A stretch of 64,000 nt of DNA. Origin: Streptomyces cinnabarinus (GTDB lineage Bacteria; Actinomycetota; Actinomycetes; Streptomycetales; Streptomycetaceae). The notes under the pieces are model-generated. The model was not told the origin of the DNA. It searched no databases and saw nothing but the letters and a program-made list of their open reading frames with translations. Position numbers and translations under genes: made by a program. The stretch is from positions 7,750,001-7,814,000 of the forward strand of contig NZ_CP114413.1 of NCBI RefSeq assembly GCF_027270315.1. The letters are read 5' to 3'. Numbering within the stretch: position 1 is the first letter of the stretch; each line of letters starts with the position of its first letter. Below, piece after piece: positions 18,871-28,467 of the stretch.

Positions 18871-20784
18871 ATGAGCATGGAGACCACAGCCTGGATGCAA
18901 CTGCACTCCGTCATGACCGCCGAGCAGGAGCGCCGCCCCTTCGCGCGCGACACCCTGCGCCGTATCGGCGGCTTCGCCCGCCCGCACCGGGCGCGCATCG
19001 CGCAGTTCGTGGGCCTGGGGGTGGTCACCGCACTGCTCGCCGTGGCGACGCCCGTCCTGGCCGGCAAGGTCGTCGACGCGATCGTGTCGGGCGACGACGA
19101 GAGCAGGGTCGTGCGACTGGCCCTGCTGATCGCCCTCATCGCGGTCCTGGAGGCGGCGCTGGGCATCGTCGCCCGGCGCCTTTCGGCGACGCTCGGGGAG
19201 GGACTCATCCTCGATCTTCGGACGGCCGTGTTCGATCATGTGCAGCGCATGCCGGTCGCGTTCTTCACACGTACACGTACGGGAGCGCTGGTCTCCCGTC
19301 TCAACAACGACGTCATCGGCGCCCAGCGCGCCTTCAGCAACACCCTCTCCGGAGTGGTGAGCAACCTGGTCACGCTGCTGCTGACCCTGGTCGTGATGCT
19401 CACCCTGTCCTGGCAGATCACCCTGCTCGCGCTGGTGCTGCTCCCGGTGTTCGTGATCCCGGCCCGCCGTATGGGCCGCCGGATGGCGAAGATGACCCGG
19501 GAGGCAGCCACTCTCAACGCCGCGATGGGCACTCGTATGACCGAGCGCTTCTCCGCCCCGGGCGCCACCCTGGTGAAACTCTTCGGCCGCCCCGAGCAGG
19601 AGTCCGAGGAGTTCGCCGCCCGCGCCCGCCGGGTCGCCGAGATCGGGGTCCGCACCGCCACCGCCCAGTCGGCGTTCATCACCGCCCTGACCCTGGTCTC
19701 CGCCCTCGCGCTCGCCCTGGTCTACGGCCTCGGCGGCTGGTTCGCCCTCAACGGCAGTCTCGAACCCGGTGCCGTGGTCGCGCTGGCCCTGCTGCTGACC
19801 CGCCTGTACGCCCCGCTGACCTCGCTCGCCGGGGCACGCGTGGAGGTCATGACCGCGCTGGTCAGCTTCGAGCGGGTCTTCGAGGTGCTCGATCTCGAAC
19901 CCCTCATCCAGGACCGGCCCGACGCCAAGGACGTCCCCGACGGCCCGGTCTCCGTGGAGTTCACCGACGTCCGCTTCGGCTACCCCGCCGCCGACAAGGT
20001 CTCCCTCGCCTCCCTGGAGGAGGTCGCGGCCCTCGACACCCGGGGCGGCTCCGAGGTCCTGCGCGGACTGTCCTTCCGCGCCGAACCGGGACAGACGGTC
20101 GCCCTCGTCGGCTCCTCCGGCGCGGGCAAGTCGACGATCGCGAGCCTGTTGCCCCGGCTGTACGACGTCGACGGCGGCACCGTGCGCCTCGGCGGGGTCG
20201 ACGTCCGCGAGGTGAGCGCCCGGTCCCTGCGCGAGACCCTCGGCATGGTCACCCAGGACGGCCATCTGTTCCACGACTCCGTCCGCGCCAACCTGTTGCT
20301 GGCCCGGCCCGCCGCGAGCGACGACGAGTTGTGGGACGCGCTGCGCCGCTCCCGCCTCGACGCGCTCGTCCAGTCGCTGCCGGACGGCCTGGACACGGTG
20401 GTCGGCGAGCGCGGCTACCGGCTCTCCGGCGGCGAGCGCCAGCGGATGACCATCGCCCGGCTGCTGCTGGCCCGGCAGCGCGTCGTCATCCTCGACGAGG
20501 CGACCGCCCACCTCGACAACACCTCCGAGGCCGCCGTCCAGGAGGCCCTCGCCGAGGCCCTGGCGGGCAGGACGGCGGTGGTCATCGCGCACCGGCTGTC
20601 GACCGTACGGGCGGCCGACCTGATCCTGGTCGTCGAGGACGGCCGGATCGTGGAACGCGGCACCCACGACGAACTGCTGGCCGCCGGGGGACGGTACGCC
20701 GAGCTGTACCGGACGCAGTTCGAGGAGCCACCCGCCGATGACGACGAGCGACCCGCCGACGCGGCGGAGATCGCCGTGGCGTAG
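18871..20784 (+). CDS. ABC exporter, fused permease-ATPase, SoxR-regulated
   Basis: A 637-residue half-transporter. Six membrane helices span about residues 40-330. The nucleotide-binding domain shows Walker A GSSGAGKST, signature LSGGERQRM, Walker B RVVILDEATAHLD and a switch histidine in VVIAHRLS. It should work as a homodimer exporting a drug or redox-active metabolite. A Q-loop region reads LGMVTQDGHLFHDSV. Expression from a SoxR-type promoter suggests induction by the cell's own or foreign quinones or phenazines. From memory, one of the few SoxR targets in S. coelicolor (SCO7008) is an ABC transporter, and this may be its orthologue. Confidence 0.95.
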   Translation: MSMETTAWMQLHSVMTAEQERRPFARDTLRRIGGFARPHRARIAQFVGLGVVTALLAVATPVLAGKVVDAIVSGDDESRVVRLALLIALIAVLEAALGIVARRLSATLGEGLILDLRTAVFDHVQRMPVAFFTRTRTGALVSRLNNDVIGAQRAFSNTLSGVVSNLVTLLLTLVVMLTLSWQITLLALVLLPVFVIPARRMGRRMAKMTREAATLNAAMGTRMTERFSAPGATLVKLFGRPEQESEEFAARARRVAEIGVRTATAQSAFITALTLVSALALALVYGLGGWFALNGSLEPGAVVALALLLTRLYAPLTSLAGARVEVMTALVSFERVFEVLDLEPLIQDRPDAKDVPDGPVSVEFTDVRFGYPAADKVSLASLEEVAALDTRGGSEVLRGLSFRAEPGQTVALVGSSGAGKSTIASLLPRLYDVDGGTVRLGGVDVREVSARSLRETLGMVTQDGHLFHDSVRANLLLARPAASDDELWDALRRSRLDALVQSLPDGLDTVVGERGYRLSGGERQRMTIARLLLARQRVVILDEATAHLDNTSEAAVQEALAEALAGRTAVVIAHRLSTVRAADLILVVEDGRIVERGTHDELLAAGGRYAELYRTQFEEPPADDDERPADAAEIAVA

Positions 20785-20858
20785 TCGTCCCGCGACCTAG
20801 GGTGACCCTCGTCCCGGCAGTCACCCGCTGTCATCAGCGGCCGCGGAAGGCCACGTTC

Positions 20859-23800
20859 ATGCCGCACTCAACCGTCAGCCGCCGCCGTCTGCTGGAGGGC
20901 GGAGCCGTTCTCCTCGGCGCGTTCGCCCTCACCCCCGGATCCGCGGCCGGGCGCGCCCACGCGGCCGACGGCGCCCAGGAATGGAACGGCTCCATCGACG
21001 TCTTCCGCCTGGGCGCCGAACCCCCGCACACCACGCTGATGCCGTACGCCGACACCGCCCAGGCCCTGGCCGCCGACCGCACGGCGTCGCCGTACCGGAT
21101 CGGCCTCGACGGCACCTGGAAGTTCGCGTACGCGGACCGCCCCGCCGACCGCGACCCCGACTTCCACCGCACCGATGTCGACGACAGCGGCTGGGACACC
21201 ATCCCCGTCCCCGCCGTGTGGCAACTGCACGGCTACGACCGCCCGATCTACCTCAACATCACCTACCCCTACTGGGGCGCCAACGGCCTCGGCGAGGAGC
21301 CCCAGCCGCCGGCCGTGCCGACCCGCTACAACCCCGTCGGTCAGTACCGCCGTACCTTCACCGTCCCCGGCGACTGGTCGGGACGCCGTACCTTCCTGCA
21401 CTTCGAGGGCGTGAAGTCGGCGCACTACGTATGGATCAACGGCGAACTCGTGGGCTACCACGAGGACTCCTACACCACGGCCGAGTACGACATCACCCGG
21501 CACCTGAAGTCCGGCACCAACCAGATCGCCGTCGAGGTCTACCGCTACTCCGACGGCGACTGGCTGGAGGACCAGGACATGATCCGGCTGAGCGGCATCT
21601 TCCGTTCGGTGTACCTGTATTCCACCCCCGCCGTGCACCTGCGTGACTTCAAGCTCGACACCCCGCTCGGCGACGACCACAGGTCCGCCGAGCTCTCGGT
21701 CACCGCGAGCGTGCGCGCCTATGAGGACGGCACGGCGGGCTCGTACACCGTCGAGACGCAGCTGTACGACGAGGGCGGCCACGCCGTCTGGTCCCGGCCG
21801 CTGCAACAGACCGCGAAAGTCGGCGCGTCCGGCACCGACACGACCGTACAGGCGGCCAAGGCGGTGCCTGCGCCGAAGCTGTGGTCGGCCGAGCGGCCGT
21901 ACCTCTACACCGCTGTCCTCAGCCTGCGCGATCCGGCGGGCCAGGTCATCGAGACGCTGTCGCACCGGGTCGGTCTGCGCGAATTCGCCCTGCGGGACGG
22001 CCTGATGCGCATCAACGGCAAGCCCGTCTCGTTGCGCGGCACCAACCGCCACGAGATGCACCCCGAGCGCGGCACCGCCCTCACCCGCGCCGAGCTGGTC
22101 CGGGACATCGAGGTGATCAAGCGGCTGAACATGAACTCGGTCCGCACCTCGCACTACCCCAACAACCCCGTCTGGTACGAACTCGCCGACGAGTACGGCC
22201 TGTACCTCGTCGACGAGACCAACCTGGAGACCCACGGCATCCACAAGAACTACCCCGGCGACCACGCCGAGTGGACGAAGGCATGCGTGGCGCGCGCCCA
22301 GAACATGGTCCACCGAGACAAGAACCACGCCTCGGTCGTCATCTGGTCCCTCGGCAACGAGGCGGGCGGCGGCAGCACGTTCGTCGCCATGCACGACTGG
22401 ATCAAGTCCTACGACCCCACCCGCGTCGTCCAGTACGAGGGCGACGACCGGCCCGGCGTCAGCGACATCCGCTCCGAGATGTACGAGACCCCGGCCAAGG
22501 TGGAGGCCCGCGCGAAGGACACCGCGGACACCCGGCCGTACGTCATGATCGAGTACTCCCATGCGATGGGGAACTCCAACGGCAACTTCAAGAAGTACTG
22601 GGACCTCGTCCGCCGCCACGACGTGCTCCAGGGCGGCTGGATCTGGGACTTCGCCGACCAGACCCTGAGCTGGCCCACCCCCGCGCGCCAACTGCTCACC
22701 GAGACCGGTCCGTTCGCCCTGCGCGGCGAGATCCTCGCCCCAGCCGGCACTCTCGACCGCGCCAAGGGCCTGTACGGCGGCACCGTCTTCGCCCGCGACC
22801 CGCGCCTGGACCTCACCGGCTCGCTCACCCTGGAGGCGTGGATCACCCCGCACTACACCGGCTACCAGCAGCCGATCATCGCCAAGGGGGACACGCACTA
22901 CTCGCTGAAGCAGACCAGCAAGAACCTGGAGTTCTTCATCCACTCCGGCGGCGAGTGGATCACCGCGACCTGGCCGCTGCCGTCGGACGGCTGGCGGGGC
23001 ACCGAGCACCACATCGCCGGGGTCTTCGACGCCGACGCGGGCACGCTCACCCTGTATGTCGACGGCGCGGTCAAGGCGACCCGCACCACCACCCGCAGAC
23101 CGAGCGTCAACTGCGCGCCCCTCGCCCTGGCCACCGACGCCGACCACTCCACCCGGGAGTTCAGCGGCACCATCCGCCGTGCCCGCGTCTACGCCCGCGC
23201 TCTGAGCGCCGCCGAACTGGCCTCCGGCCGCCGCGCCCCGGGCGACGCGGGCGTGCGCTTCTGGTTCGACGCCGCCACCGTCGGCCTCAGCGAGAAGCAG
23301 CCGTCGGAGAAGAGCTTCCACGCCTACGGCGGCGACTGGGGCGACAACCCCAACGACGGGAACTTCGTCGCGGACGGCGTCGTCACCGCGGACCGTGGAC
23401 ACACCGGCAAGGCCGCCGAGGTCAAGCGTGTCTACCAGGCGATCGACGCTGCCCTCGGCGACGGCGGCACGATCACCCTGACCAATGAGTACCTGTTCAC
23501 CAACCTCCGTGAATTCGACGGGAATTGGGCCCTCATCGAGGACGGGGAGCCGGTCCGGCGGGGGGCACTCGGCCGCGCCCAGCTCGATCTGCCGCCGCTG
23601 TCGAGCAAGGAGATCGCCGTGCCGGTGGAGCCGCCCGCCGACCGGTCGACGTCAGGGGAGTACTTCCTCCAACTGTCCTTCACCACCCGGCAGTCCACCA
23701 AGTGGGCCGAGACGGGCTTCGAAGTGGCCCGGCGGCAACTGCCCCTCGGAGCGGGCGAGAAGGCCGTCACACCGGTACCGCTGGACAGCGTCCCGGCCCT

Positions 23801-24710
23801 GGCGCATGTCGACGGCGAGCGGTCCGTGACCGTCACCGGCGAGGGCTTCTCCCTCACCGTCGACAAGAAGCGCGGCCTCATCACCTCCTACGAGGCCGCC
23901 GGGGTACGGCTCCTCGGCTCCGGGCCCGTGCCCAACTTCTGGCGGGCGCCCACCGACAACGACAAGGGCAGCCGCCAGCACATCCGCAACGAGACCTGGC
24001 GCGACGCGGGCACCCGGCGCACCGTCACCGACGTCGCCGTGCGCGCCCTGGGGGACAGGGCGGTCGAGATCACGGTGACCGGCACCCTGCCGACCACGGT
24101 GAAGTCGACGTACAGCACCACCTGCACGGTCTTCGGCAACGGCGAGATCAAGGTCGACAACACCCTTCACCCGGGCGCCGCCTCACTGCCCTACATCCCG
24201 GAGGTCGGCACCCTCCTCTTCCTCCCCGGCCGCCTGGACCGTCTGCACTACTACGGCCGAGGGCCCGAGGAGAACCACTGGGACCGCAACAACGGCACCG
24301 ACGTGGGGCGGTACTCCGGCACCGTCGCCGAGCAGTGGACCCCCTACATCCGCCCGCAGGAGAACGGCAACAAGACCGACGTCCGCTGGGCCGCCCTCAC
24401 CGACGCGGCCGGGGCCGGGCTCCTGGTCAGCGGAGAACCCCTGCTGGAGATCAACGCCTCCCGCTTCACCCCGGAGGACCTCTCGACCGGTGTGCGCCAC
24501 GACTACCAGCTCACCCCGCGCGAGGAGGTCGTCCTGCGGGTGAGCCACCGGCAGATGGGCGTGGGCGGCGACAACAGCTGGGGCGCGCACACGCACGACG
24601 AGTACAAGCTGTTCGCCGATCGCGACTACGCCTTCACCTACCGGCTGCGCCCGCTGACCGACCTCGCCGACGCGACCCGCGTCTCGCGGCGCCCCACGGC
24701 GACGGACTGA
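20859..24710 (+). CDS. Secreted GH2 beta-galactosidase-like enzyme with LamG insert
   Basis: A 1283-residue glycoside hydrolase family 2 protein. A Tat signal (SRRRLLEGG) precedes a LacZ-like architecture: sugar-binding domain (HFEGVKSAHYVWINGELVGY), immunoglobulin-like domain and TIM barrel with acid/base E501 in SLGNEAGGG and nucleophile E565 in IEYSHAMGNSNG. After the barrel's WDFADQ segment a concanavalin/LamG-like domain is inserted (about residues 635-800: LEAWITPHYTGYQ, GVFDADAGTLTLYVDG). The C-terminal LacZ domain 5 follows (RLDRLHYYGRGPEENHWDR). It should cleave terminal beta-galactosides from polymers outside the cell. ATG 20859 has GGAAGG upstream. Confidence 0.95.
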   Translation: MPHSTVSRRRLLEGGAVLLGAFALTPGSAAGRAHAADGAQEWNGSIDVFRLGAEPPHTTLMPYADTAQALAADRTASPYRIGLDGTWKFAYADRPADRDPDFHRTDVDDSGWDTIPVPAVWQLHGYDRPIYLNITYPYWGANGLGEEPQPPAVPTRYNPVGQYRRTFTVPGDWSGRRTFLHFEGVKSAHYVWINGELVGYHEDSYTTAEYDITRHLKSGTNQIAVEVYRYSDGDWLEDQDMIRLSGIFRSVYLYSTPAVHLRDFKLDTPLGDDHRSAELSVTASVRAYEDGTAGSYTVETQLYDEGGHAVWSRPLQQTAKVGASGTDTTVQAAKAVPAPKLWSAERPYLYTAVLSLRDPAGQVIETLSHRVGLREFALRDGLMRINGKPVSLRGTNRHEMHPERGTALTRAELVRDIEVIKRLNMNSVRTSHYPNNPVWYELADEYGLYLVDETNLETHGIHKNYPGDHAEWTKACVARAQNMVHRDKNHASVVIWSLGNEAGGGSTFVAMHDWIKSYDPTRVVQYEGDDRPGVSDIRSEMYETPAKVEARAKDTADTRPYVMIEYSHAMGNSNGNFKKYWDLVRRHDVLQGGWIWDFADQTLSWPTPARQLLTETGPFALRGEILAPAGTLDRAKGLYGGTVFARDPRLDLTGSLTLEAWITPHYTGYQQPIIAKGDTHYSLKQTSKNLEFFIHSGGEWITATWPLPSDGWRGTEHHIAGVFDADAGTLTLYVDGAVKATRTTTRRPSVNCAPLALATDADHSTREFSGTIRRARVYARALSAAELASGRRAPGDAGVRFWFDAATVGLSEKQPSEKSFHAYGGDWGDNPNDGNFVADGVVTADRGHTGKAAEVKRVYQAIDAALGDGGTITLTNEYLFTNLREFDGNWALIEDGEPVRRGALGRAQLDLPPLSSKEIAVPVEPPADRSTSGEYFLQLSFTTRQSTKWAETGFEVARRQLPLGAGEKAVTPVPLDSVPALAHVDGERSVTVTGEGFSLTVDKKRGLITSYEAAGVRLLGSGPVPNFWRAPTDNDKGSRQHIRNETWRDAGTRRTVTDVAVRALGDRAVEITVTGTLPTTVKSTYSTTCTVFGNGEIKVDNTLHPGAASLPYIPEVGTLLFLPGRLDRLHYYGRGPEENHWDRNNGTDVGRYSGTVAEQWTPYIRPQENGNKTDVRWAALTDAAGAGLLVSGEPLLEINASRFTPEDLSTGVRHDYQLTPREEVVLRVSHRQMGVGGDNSWGAHTHDEYKLFADRDYAFTYRLRPLTDLADATRVSRRPTATD

Positions 24711-26048
24711 TCAGAACCGGCGCCCGGGAGCGGCCGTACGTCCGACGGTCGCGGCCAGCTTCCTCAACCGGCGCCAGTCCAGGGCCGGTTCATGGCGGGC
24801 GAGCCCGGGGCGCTTGCGCGGCACGCGGACCCGCAGGGCGCCGGGCTCGACCCGGCAGCGCACCGGCGAGGGCAGCAGCAGCGCTTCACCGTCCAGGCCC
24901 ACCTCGACCTCGGGCCGGTCGGACTCGACGACGACCTCGCGGGCGGTGTGCACGGTCAGCCCGGCCGGGGCCGGGTCGAGCAGCAGTGCGGCGGCCTCGG
25001 CGGCGTTCTCCACCCGGACGCCGAGGACGCCGAGCACGCCCGTGTCGAGCCGGTCGCGACGCCCGAACCCGAACGGATCGCCGGTGCGGTAGGGGTTGTT
25101 GCTCACCAGCACGGCCTGCGGGGCGTCGAGGGTGACCTCGCCCGCGTGGGCGGTCAGCCGCGGCCCCTGCCGACCGGTGAGCAGATCGGGCAGCAATTCC
25201 AGGCTGGTGCCGAGTTTGTCGTCGCGGTACGAGGGGTGCTGCACGATCGCCGCGTACGCGCCGAAGGAGGCGTTGTTCACGAACGGCCGGTCATCGGCGA
25301 ACCCGAGGTCGACGCGGAGCTCCACCCCGTCGGTCAGCGCGTCCAGACAGGCGGCGGGGTCGTCGCGGTCCAGGCCGAGGTCCAGCGCGAAGTGGTTGCG
25401 GGTACCGGCGGTGACGACCAGGAACGGCAGACCGTGTTCGGCGGCGACGGCCGCGACCAGCGCCTGGGTGCCGTCGCCGCCCGCGACCCCGAGGAGATCG
25501 GCGCCCTCGGCGACGGCGGCCCGGGCCAGCGCGGCGACATCCTGGGGCTGCTCGGGATCGAGGACGACGACCCGGGCGCCGAGCCGCTCGGCCCGCTCCC
25601 GCAGCCCGAACCGGACGACCTTCCCGCCGCCCGAGCGCGGGTTCATGATCAGGAACGGCCGCTGGGGCGGCGGACACCGGCGCTCGCGCACCCGGTGCAT
25701 CCCGGTGCCGCGCAGGGCGTACCGGCCGCACCAGACGGCGACGCCCCACAGCGCCAGCGACAACGGCAGCGCCCAGAAGAGGGTCGCGGCGAACAGGGCG
25801 ACCACACACGCGGGCACGACCAGCGCCACCAGCGCCGCCACCCACCGCAGCGGCCCCCGGAGGCTCACCGTCCACCACACCGCGGCCACCGCCACGACCA
25901 GCCCGAGGGCCCCGCCCAGGATCAGCAGCAGGCCGACGAGGCCGCCGTAGACGAGCGGCAGGACCACCGCGAGCGCGGCCGCGGTCAGCGCCGCCCTCGC
26001 CGCCCATCGCTGCACGTGATAGCTGCGCCCGCTCACGTCGTCGATCAC
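24711..26048 (-). CDS. Diacylglycerol/sphingosine kinase-family protein with membrane N-terminus
   Basis: A 445-residue protein. Residues 15-110 hold three or four hydrophobic helices; the rest is a DAGK catalytic domain with the nucleotide loop IMNPRSGGGKV, GVAGGDGTQALVA (GGDGT motif) and VTAGTRNHFALDLGL. It should phosphorylate a lipid at the inner membrane leaflet. GTG 26048 was chosen because the frame upstream has no better start; no Shine-Dalgarno is obvious. Its stop abuts the stop of the convergent GH2 gene with no base between them. Confidence 0.87.
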   Translation of the reverse strand: MIDDVSGRSYHVQRWAARAALTAAALAVVLPLVYGGLVGLLLILGGALGLVVAVAAVWWTVSLRGPLRWVAALVALVVPACVVALFAATLFWALPLSLALWGVAVWCGRYALRGTGMHRVRERRCPPPQRPFLIMNPRSGGGKVVRFGLRERAERLGARVVVLDPEQPQDVAALARAAVAEGADLLGVAGGDGTQALVAAVAAEHGLPFLVVTAGTRNHFALDLGLDRDDPAACLDALTDGVELRVDLGFADDRPFVNNASFGAYAAIVQHPSYRDDKLGTSLELLPDLLTGRQGPRLTAHAGEVTLDAPQAVLVSNNPYRTGDPFGFGRRDRLDTGVLGVLGVRVENAAEAAALLLDPAPAGLTVHTAREVVVESDRPEVEVGLDGEALLLPSPVRCRVEPGALRVRVPRKRPGLARHEPALDWRRLRKLAATVGRTAAPGRRF

Positions 26049-26105
26049 CGGGTCATCGTAGGGGCGAGGGCTCGGGAGGGGCTGGGAAAGCGCCGACGAA
26101 CCGAC

Positions 26106-26143
26106 GAGCCGGTCCCGCACTCCTCGGAGTGCGGGACCGGCTC
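26106..26143 (-). terminator. Strong terminator hairpin after the EF-G paralogue
   Basis: GAGCCGGTCCCGCACTC at 26106-26122 is perfectly complementary to the 17 bases at 26127-26143, with a CTCG tetraloop. Beyond one mismatch CCGA/TCGG can extend it by four pairs. It lies ten bases downstream of the EF-G paralogue stop. Confidence 0.9.
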
Positions 26144-26152
26144 ATCGGCGGG

Positions 26153-28228
26153 CTACCGTCCCGTCGCCCCCGCCGTCAGGCCCTGCGGAACCTCCGCGTA
26201 GCCCGCCGGGCGGGTGGTGAACGTGCCCCGGCCCTGGGTGCGGCCGCGCAGGCGGGAGGCGTAGCCGAACAGTTCGGCCAGTGGCACGGTCGCCGTCACC
26301 ACCGCCGTACCGCCGCGCGTCGCCGACGCCGACACCCGGCCGCGGCGCGCCGCCAGATCGCCCAGGACCGCGCCCACGGAGTCCTCCGGCACGGTCACCG
26401 TCACCTCGGCGACCGGCTCCAGCAGCCGCATCTCGCAGGCCCGCAGGGCTTCCCGCAGCCCGAACCGGCCGGCGGCGCGGAACGCGAGCTCCGAGGAGTC
26501 CTTGGAGTGCGTGGCCCCGTCGGTCAGCGTCACCCGCACACCGGTCACCGGATGACCGCCCAGCGGACCCTCCGCCAGCGCGTCCCGGCAGCCGGCCTCG
26601 ACCGCGCGGACGAACTCCCGCGGGACCCGGCCGCCGACCACCGTCGAACCGAACGCGAAGCCGGCCTCGCCGTCCGGAGCGTCCAACGGCTCGACGTCCA
26701 GCACCACATGGGCGAACTGCCCGGCGCCGCCGTCCTGCTTGACGTGCCGGTACACCAGACCCGTCGCCCCGCGGACCACGGTCTCCCGGTACGACACCTG
26801 CGGGCGGCCGACCGAGACCTCCAGACCCCGGTCGCGGCGCAGCTTCTCCACCGCCACCTCCAGGTGCAGCTCGCCCAGGCCCGACAGCAGGGTCTGGCCG
26901 GTCTCCGGATCGGTCCGCACCACCAGCGACGGATCCTCCTCCGCCAGCCGGGCCAGCGCCGAGGCCAGCCGGTCGGTGTCCTGGCCGAGGCGGGCCTCGA
27001 CGGCCACCGAGACGACCGGGTCGGCCGTGGTGGGCGGTTCCAGCACGAGTGGCGCCGAGGGGGCGCACAGGGTCGTACCGGCACGCGCCGACTTCGGACC
27101 GATCACGGCGACGATGTCCCCCGCCATGGCCAGGTCCGTCTCGGTGTGCCGATCGGCCTGCACGCGCAGGATCCGGCCGACCCGCTCGGTGCGCCGGGCA
27201 CCCATGTCCAGCACCGTGTCCCCCTTTCGCAGCACACCCGAGTAGATCCGCAGATACGTCATCCGGCCGGTCGGCGCCGCGTGCACCTTGAAGGCCAGCG
27301 CGGCCAGCGGCGCCGCGGGATCGGCGGGACGCTCCTGCTCCGTGCCGTCGATCGTGCCGCGCACGGCCGGGACGTCCGCCGGTGACGGCAGATACGCCAC
27401 CACGGCCTCCAGCAACGGCTCGATGCCGCGGTTGCGGTACGCCGAACCGCACAGCACCACCACGGCCTCACCCGCGCCGGTCAGTTCGCGCAGCGCCGCG
27501 AGGAGCGTGGCCTCCGAGACCGCCGCACCGGCGCAGTACTCCTCCAGCGCCTGGGGGTGCAGTTCGGCGACGGTCTCGTCCAGCGCCCGGCGGCGGCGCA
27601 GCGCCTCGGCGCGCAGGGACTCGGGCACCGGGCGTTCCTCGTACGCGCCGGTGTCCGCGGGCCACACCACGGCCCGCATCCGGACCAGGTCGACGACGCC
27701 CTCGAACCCGTCCTCGCGGCCGATCGGCAGCTGCACCACCAGGGGCGTGGCGCCCAGCCGTTCCCGGATCGATGCGACGGCCGAGTCCAGGTCGGCGCCC
27801 GCGCGGTCCATCTTGTTCACGAACGCCAGGCGCGGAACGCCGTGCCGGTCGGCCTCCCGCCACACCGCCTCGCTCTGCGGTTCGACGCCCGCGACGGCGT
27901 CGAACACGGCCACCGCGCCGTCGAGGACGCGCAGCGAGCGCGTCACCTCGTCGGCGAAGTCCACGTGGCCCGGGGTGTCGATGAGGTTGATCCGGTGTCC
28001 GTCCCAGTCGCAGCTGACCGCCGCCGCGAAGATGGTGATGCCGCGGTCGCGTTCCTGGGAGTCGAAGTCGGTGACGGTGGTGCCCTCGTGCACCTCGCCC
28101 CGCTTGTGGACGGCGCCGGTCAGGAACAGGATCCGCTCGGTCACGGTGGTCTTGCCGGCGTCCACATGGGCGAGGATGCCGAGGTTGCGGACGGCTTGGA
28201 GCGCGCGGAGTGTGAGGTCGGTACGCAC
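26153..28228 (-). CDS. fusB: Elongation factor G paralogue (EF-G2/ribosome-protection-like GTPase)
   Basis: A 691-residue translational GTPase. G1 is AHVDAGKTT, G2 RGIT, G3 DTPGHVDFA, G4 NKMD, and G5 GSAY. Domains II-V follow, with AGDIVAVIG and the EF-G C-terminal SDG-like and CEMRLLEPVAEVTV stretches. It is divergent enough from canonical FusA to be a second copy; Streptomyces carry such paralogues, and Tet(M)-type protection proteins share the fold. It stands alone, without rpsL/rpsG/tuf, and behind a leader ORF and hairpins. GTG 28228 is preceded by GGCC-TCAA-GGCC, which can fold over the initiation region. The fusB symbol is a tentative match to the S. coelicolor paralogue. Confidence 0.92.
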   Translation of the reverse strand: MRTDLTLRALQAVRNLGILAHVDAGKTTVTERILFLTGAVHKRGEVHEGTTVTDFDSQERDRGITIFAAAVSCDWDGHRINLIDTPGHVDFADEVTRSLRVLDGAVAVFDAVAGVEPQSEAVWREADRHGVPRLAFVNKMDRAGADLDSAVASIRERLGATPLVVQLPIGREDGFEGVVDLVRMRAVVWPADTGAYEERPVPESLRAEALRRRRALDETVAELHPQALEEYCAGAAVSEATLLAALRELTGAGEAVVVLCGSAYRNRGIEPLLEAVVAYLPSPADVPAVRGTIDGTEQERPADPAAPLAALAFKVHAAPTGRMTYLRIYSGVLRKGDTVLDMGARRTERVGRILRVQADRHTETDLAMAGDIVAVIGPKSARAGTTLCAPSAPLVLEPPTTADPVVSVAVEARLGQDTDRLASALARLAEEDPSLVVRTDPETGQTLLSGLGELHLEVAVEKLRRDRGLEVSVGRPQVSYRETVVRGATGLVYRHVKQDGGAGQFAHVVLDVEPLDAPDGEAGFAFGSTVVGGRVPREFVRAVEAGCRDALAEGPLGGHPVTGVRVTLTDGATHSKDSSELAFRAAGRFGLREALRACEMRLLEPVAEVTVTVPEDSVGAVLGDLAARRGRVSASATRGGTAVVTATVPLAELFGYASRLRGRTQGRGTFTTRPAGYAEVPQGLTAGATGR

Positions 28229-28401
28229 GGCCTTGAGGCCCTTCTTCGTGTGTCGTCAGTGGTGGAGAGGCAGCGCGATGGGCGGCCGAGGCCCGCGGAA
28301 GCGCACCCTGTGGCCGACCGCGACGGGGCGGTGGCGGGGCAGGGCTCAGCGACGGTCTTCGACCGGGATCTCCAGTGCCGGCCGCGCGGCGGGCACCGGG
28401 C
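28229..28401 (-). promoter_or_regulatory. Structured leader of the EF-G paralogue mRNA
   Basis: On the transcribed strand three hairpins lie between the leader ORF stop and the EF-G start: GTGCC...GGCAC around a GC-rich loop near 28376-28397, CGGTC-GAA-GACCG near 28351-28363, and GGCC-TCAA-GGCC at 28229-28240 beside the GTG start. An AAGAAGGG ribosome-binding stretch lies just upstream of the last hairpin. This is the layout expected for ribosome-mediated control, which is inference. Confidence 0.5.
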
Positions 28402-28467
28402 TCACGAAGACACGAGGATCACGTCGAACCGTGCCCAGGGGACGACGACAGCGATGACGGTACGCAC
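28402..28467 (-). CDS. Putative 21-residue leader peptide upstream of the EF-G paralogue
   Basis: GTG 28467 is preceded by a perfect AGGGAGG six bases upstream and opens 21 codons ending in TGA at 28402. The peptide begins MRTVIAVVVPWARF and is rich in valine. Its first bases (GTGCGTACCG) repeat the first bases of the EF-G gene itself. It is too short to be an enzyme. Position and ribosome-binding strength suggest a regulatory uORF that senses ribosome stalling. Confidence 0.5.
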   Translation of the reverse strand: MRTVIAVVVPWARFDVILVSS

